64,000 bases of DNA, taken from the NCBI RefSeq assembly GCF_003265705.1, contig NW_020313157.1, positions 2,463,570 through 2,527,569 on the forward strand, given 5' to 3'. This stretch comes from Callorhinus ursinus. Its lineage: Eukaryota; Chordata; Mammalia; Carnivora; Otariidae. Of this stretch, positions 60,473 through 64,000 are shown one piece after another. How positions within the stretch are numbered: the stretch's first letter is position 1; the number at the start of each line of letters is the position of its first letter. The position numbers and the translations under genes were made by a program. The notes under the pieces are model-generated. The model searched no databases and had not been told where the DNA came from. It worked only from the letters and a program-made list of their open reading frames with translations.

Positions 60473-61868
60473 CCACACACTGGCTCTCACCCCAGGATAG
60501 AAGCTGCCCAGAAACTGCTGCCTGGCTTCCCCCCCCCCCCGCCGCCCCCTTCTGAGCTTGTCTTATCTCAGACCCTTTCCAGTCAAGGAAATAGAATCAG
60601 CAGTAAGAACTGGAAGCCTTTCCACTTCCTTCCTTCAGAGCGAAGAGGCTGTGGTTATGTTCACATCCCCCCTGGATCCCGCACATGAAACAGAGGCTCT
60701 GGGTCAAGATGAGCCAGCACTGACTCCAAACAGAGGGTCCTCATGGGCCCTCCAACCTCAGGTGACCAGCTGATGAGGATTGTCATGTTTAACCTACCAG
60801 TGTGCAACCAACTTTCCATAAATGCCTTTGTGAACTGAAAAGAAATTGGCCAAGTTGAGCAGACACAGGGCTCTGGCTCTCTAGGGAGAGCAGCAAATCG
60901 CCAGCACATTAGGTGAGCCCCACAGAAGCCTACTCTCGTCACTGCTCTTGAGCACCTGTCCCAGAAGTTACCGTCACTGCAGAGCCCTGGGCTGGGATCA
61001 GACTTCCTTGCTTGGTGTAGGGAGAGCTCACTCCTCACCAGGCTCTTTAAGTATTTGGATTTGCATTCCAGCCCTTGGGAACAGGTATCCTGAGGGCCAC
61101 CAGGGAGGAGTGAAGAGGGAGGAGAGTGGGGTTCCTTCCTGTTTTCCGTTATGCTGCAGACTCCCACCTCGTTCTGGAAGAGTCACTCTGACTGGGTCCC
61201 CTCACAGCAGTCCCACACTCTCCAGCCTGCTCCTGCACATGTTCCCCACCTGCCCATACCTTCATTCTCCCTTTCTCCTTTTCTTCCCATGGAGACAGTG
61301 TTTCTGTCTGTCCCTTCTTTGGCCCATACCCAGCCTGACCAACGATGGCCATTTAGGCTCAGCTCTTGAAACAGGAACGAGTGTCTTCACTTCAGCCAGA
61401 AGCATGGTCTTCGATGCTTCCAGGGCCCCAGGGTCTCGGGAGGGAAGAGAACTGGGCCTGACCCAGCCTGAACTATCTGACCCTAAGAGGTGGATCTAAG
61501 ACATCCTCGAGACCCTAACATTTCTCCTTGGACAGGGGACCAGAGAGGCTTGGAATGTGGCATAAAAACAAGGAGAAGTCACCTAAAGGATGTCAATGTT
61601 CTCTCCCTTCCATGGGTTGCATTTTCCAAAGTCACACTTTGCAGGTCAGCGTTTTTAGTGAATATATAGAATGAGACCACATTGGTGTGGGCCCCTCCCC
61701 CCTCAACCTTGGCCCATTTGCGCTGATCAGAACCCAGGCTAGGGGATCTCAGAAGACATAGGGGGAGGGCAAGGAAGATGCCTGCGTGTTTTTGGCATAA
61801 CTTCACTGGGATTTGGAATTCTTTTCTGTCTGAACACAAAGCCTGTTCTAGTCCTAGCCGGACATTTT

Positions 61869-61889
61869 GGGGGGGGTGGGGGGTGGGGA
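61869..61889 (+). repeat. G-rich run with G-quadruplex potential in GLYR1 3' UTR
   Basis: Runs of eight, six and four G separated by single T, on the mRNA-sense strand. Confidence 0.8.
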
Positions 61890-62249
61890 AGATACTGTAA
61901 TGAAACTGGTTAGTCAATGTTGTCTTAATATTGTTGACAATTCTGTAAAGTTTCTTTTTATGAGTATTTCTGTTTAAGCTATTTCACCTTTGTTTTGAAA
62001 TCCTTCCCTTTTAGGAGAAAATGTGACACTTGTGAAAAAGCTTGTAAGAAAGCCCCTCTTCCGCGACCCCCCCTTTTTTTTCTTTAAACCTACTTTAAAG
62101 GACAAATCTAGGTAATTAAGGTTGTGAATTTTTATTTTTGCTTTGTTTTTAAAGAACATTTGTCTTTCAGAATAGGATTGTGTGATAATGTTTAAATGGC
62201 AAAAACAAAACATGATTTTGTGCAATTAACAAAAAGCTACTGCAAGCAA

Positions 62250-62255
62250 AATAAA
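62250..62255 (+). terminator. GLYR1: GLYR1 polyadenylation signal AATAAA
   Basis: Canonical hexamer in GCAAAATAAAACG, followed by a GT-rich stretch. It lies directly before the ROGDI CpG island. Confidence 0.85.
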
Positions 62256-62566
62256 ACGTTTCTTGGTAACACAATTGTGACTGATTACCTCGGCAGTGGT
62301 TACTGCCTGCACCCAGAGGAGGGAGGAGCGCCGGGACTGTCGGCTCAGTGGGCTCCTTCCTCCCGGCCCAACGGAACCGGAGAGCTCAGGGCGCGGAGGG
62401 CGAGGCCGAGCAGGAACAAGCTGCTCCGCCCGCCAATCGCCGGGCGCGGCGAGAACAAGCCATCCCGATGGCCAATCAATGAGCGCAAGCGGAGCAGGGC
62501 GCCGTATCAGAGCCTGGGAGGGGCGGTACAAGCGGCCGCCGTGCTCCACCCCGAGAGTGGCGGTGG

Positions 62567-62599
62567 ATGCGGCGCCCGAGCGCCCAGCGCCCCGGGTAG
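62567..62599 (+). other. Upstream ORF in ROGDI leader (10 codons plus stop)
   Basis: ATG at 62567, ten sense codons (MRRPSAQRPG) and TAG, 232 bp before the ROGDI ATG. It matters only if transcription starts upstream of it. Confidence 0.35.
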
Positions 62600-62831
62600 G
62601 TTCCGCCGGCGGCGTGGGAGAGCCGGCGCAAGCGGGTTCGCGCAGCCGCCAGCCTCGATTTGGAGCGCCCGCTCGGCCGGTCGGAGGCGGGGGAGGGGGC
62701 CCGAGAGCGGGGCGGGAGCGCGCGCAGCCAATCGGCGGCGGGGGTGGGCCCGGGCGCCGCGGGCGCACTGACGGCCGGTGGACCGAGCCTGAAGCGGACT
62801 GCGGGCCGGTGACCGTTGCTGAGCGGCGGCG

Positions 62832-62876
62832 ATGGCGACCGCGATGGCAGCGACGGCGGCGGAGCGAGCAGTGCTG
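62832..62876 (+). CDS. ROGDI: ROGDI coding exon 1
   Basis: 45 nt, 15 alanine-rich codons, donor GTGAGG, phase 0. Confidence 0.95.
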
Positions 62877-63832
62877 GTGAGGCGCGCGGGCGGGGTGGGG
62901 CGGGGGATGGCGGGCCCGGGCGACTGACGTCCGGCCTGTCCCCGCAGGAGGAGGAGTTCCGCTGGCTGCTGCACGACGAGGTGCACGCCGTGCTCAGGCA
63001 GCTGCAGGACATCCTCAAGGTAAGGCTTCTGGCGGGCCGACCCCGCTGCGGCTCCTTCCCGGGCCACCGCGCCTGTCTTCCGAGCGCCTGCTGTGGACGC
63101 GACGCGCGTTGTGCAGACCAGGCCCTACCCTAGTGGACTTGGCGTCCAGTCGGGGCACCACTACATGATTGCCCACTTAATCACAAGCAGCTGTGTGAGA
63201 GTGCTGGGCTGGGCCTGGAATGAGCCCCCGGCTTAGGGGGTCGGGGTTGGGGTCATGGAATGCTTCCTTTGAAGCTTGATCTCAAGGTCTCCAGCATCGT
63301 ACTCAACCTCATGAGGCCTCCCTATCGCAAGAACGAGATTGCAGTACCGGCCTCACGGGGCTGTTGTGAACATAAGTCAACTCACAAAAATGTCTAGGCA
63401 TTGCCTGCTATGGCCAGAATTTCGAGTTACCATGAGTACCGTCATTCCCTGACTCTGCTCCCCACACTCAAGCATCTTAACCAAGCCTGGAGGTCATCTC
63501 TGTTCTATATCCCTGAGTTGGGCATGAGGTAGGCGTCCAGGGAATGTGGAAGAAACAGCTATCCACTCTGGTAGGACCTGAAACTCAGGTGGTGGGGGAG
63601 GGGCCAGAGAAATGGGAAGGTGCCCTGGAGGCTTGAGAGCTGCCCACTTTGTCCCTCCCCTGGCCAACCCAGGAATGGGGCTTCTGGAAGGAGTGGTGAG
63701 CTGGATTGGGTGAACTTTACTCCACTGCCCTCTGCCCTTCCAGGAGGCCTCGCTCCGCTTCACTCTGCCATGCTCTGGTACAGGCACCGAGGGGCCTGCC
63801 AAGCAGGAGAACTTCATCCTTGGCAGCTGTAG
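62832..63832 (+). CDS. ROGDI: Rogdi atypical leucine zipper protein, first three coding exons (3' end outside window)
   Basis: ROGDI is a small cytosolic and synaptic protein related to yeast Rav2, linked to the Rabconnectin-3/RAVE-type machinery that regulates V-ATPase assembly. Loss in humans causes Kohlschutter-Tonz syndrome. Exons 62832-62876, 62948-63019 and 63744-63832 have GT-AG borders and encode [35 protein letters not shown] then DILK, and [20 protein letters not shown] then QENFILGSC. That is 68 codons plus two bases of a protein of about 287 residues. The ATG has G at -3 and G at +4; an in-frame ATG follows at codon 5. The [16 protein letters not shown] segment begins the helical bundle. 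The third exon's donor (AG|GTGAGC) is predicted by consensus only. Confidence 0.95.
62948..63019 (+). CDS. ROGDI: ROGDI coding exon 2
   Basis: 72 nt, phase 0 at both ends, acceptor CCGCAG and donor GTAAGG. The preceding intron is only 71 bp of GC-rich sequence. Confidence 0.95.
63020..63743. other. ROGDI: ROGDI intron 2
   Basis: 0.72 kb. The first part is still CpG-rich. A MIR-like stretch (about 63290-63420) follows, and the rest is unassigned. Confidence 0.6.
63744..63832 (+). CDS. ROGDI: ROGDI coding exon 3
   Basis: 89 nt after CTTCCAG, donor GTGAGC. It contains a short GT repeat (SGTGTEGP) from two similar hexamers, GGTACA and GGCACC. Confidence 0.88.
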
Positions 63833-64000
63833 GTGAGCCGGGCTGAGCAGAAACAAGAGGGATGGACTGTTTGGAAGGGGGACACCTGGGATACTGCACA
63901 GCCAAGGCCCTGCCATGCAGACTGATTTCAGCCCCAACATCCAGAGGGTGTGCTGTGGGACAGCCTGGACCATCCTGTGACAGCCAGGGCAACCTGCTGG

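Larger units (their letters stand above)
60167..62270 (+). other. GLYR1: GLYR1 3' UTR
   Basis: About 2.1 kb of untranslated sequence from the stop codon to just past AATAAA at 62250-62255. It contains a CA-rich microsatellite (60429-60472), a C-run followed by CCGCCGCC (about 60530-60547) and a G-rich run (61869-61889). I see no conserved ORF in it. The cleavage point near 62270 is inferred from the signal. Confidence 0.85.
62310..63090. promoter_or_regulatory. ROGDI: CpG-island promoter of ROGDI
   Basis: A CpG-dense block covering the ROGDI start. It holds three CCAATC boxes (62433, 62472, 62728) and a GC-box (GGGGCGG at 62520-62526). There is no TATA box. It begins within about 50 bp of the GLYR1 poly(A) site. 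A 10-codon upstream ORF (62567-62599, stop TAG) lies in the putative leader. Confidence 0.85.

Noticed and set aside
62196..63067. Long open frames on both strands over the ROGDI promoter
   Set aside because: Same GC-rich artefact. The true ROGDI frame starts at 62832 and is identified by its protein.

Overview
The window is nuclear DNA of a placental mammal, from an arctoid carnivore (bear, seal or mustelid group) as far as the repeats show. More than thirty copies of a tRNA-Lys-derived SINE share the arctoid-style head and a CT-rich 3' part ending in AAATAAATAAAATCTT and poly(A). They look unlike the canid or felid subfamilies as I know them. Genes are split by GT-AG introns, and the two CpG islands coincide with promoters. 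The gene order matches human chromosome 16p13.3 in reverse orientation: UBN1, GLYR1, ROGDI.

Region 1 (1-26 kb, minus strand): the 5' half of UBN1 (ubinuclein-1), eleven coding exons for residues 1 to about 569. The remaining 3' exons lie left of the window. The left-most intron carries an old L1 with five SINEs in or beside it. The 6.8 kb intron at 7.4-14.1 kb holds MER5-like, L2, MLT1-like LTR and SINE remnants.

Region 2 (about 25.4-26.75 kb): a CpG island shared as a divergent promoter by UBN1 (minus) and GLYR1 (plus), with two CCAAT boxes, two CACGTG boxes, one TGACGTCA and a GC-box pair.

Region 3 (26.28-62.27 kb, plus strand): complete GLYR1 (NPAC/NDF/NP60). Sixteen coding exons join in frame to 554 codons (553 residues plus stop). 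They cover the PWWP domain, an AT-hook, the KDM1B/LSD2-binding linker and a dehydrogenase-like domain in which the catalytic lysine position is methionine 437. The 3' UTR is about 2.1 kb and ends at an AATAAA at 62250. Introns 3, 10 and 15 hold most of the mobile elements, and intron 10 holds a 100-N assembly gap.

Region 4 (62.3-64 kb, plus strand): a second CpG island and the first three coding exons of ROGDI, whose start codon lies only about 560 bp past the GLYR1 poly(A) site.

UBN1 (H3.3 deposition with HIRA) and GLYR1 (H3K36me-nucleosome binding, KDM1B cofactor) are both chromatin proteins fed by one divergent promoter, so shared expression is plausible. ROGDI belongs to the V-ATPase-regulating Rabconnectin/RAVE-like machinery and is a separate unit.

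I found no undescribed gene system. The unusual content is a 13-codon upstream ORF ending one base before the GLYR1 start inside a TISU-like element, in-frame cassette architecture in the GLYR1 linker, and several instructive retrotransposition scars: a U6 5' fragment beside a SINE with three copies of one target site, a SINE dimer inside one target duplication, a nested triple array, a 3' transduction, and a composite copy next to the assembly gap.
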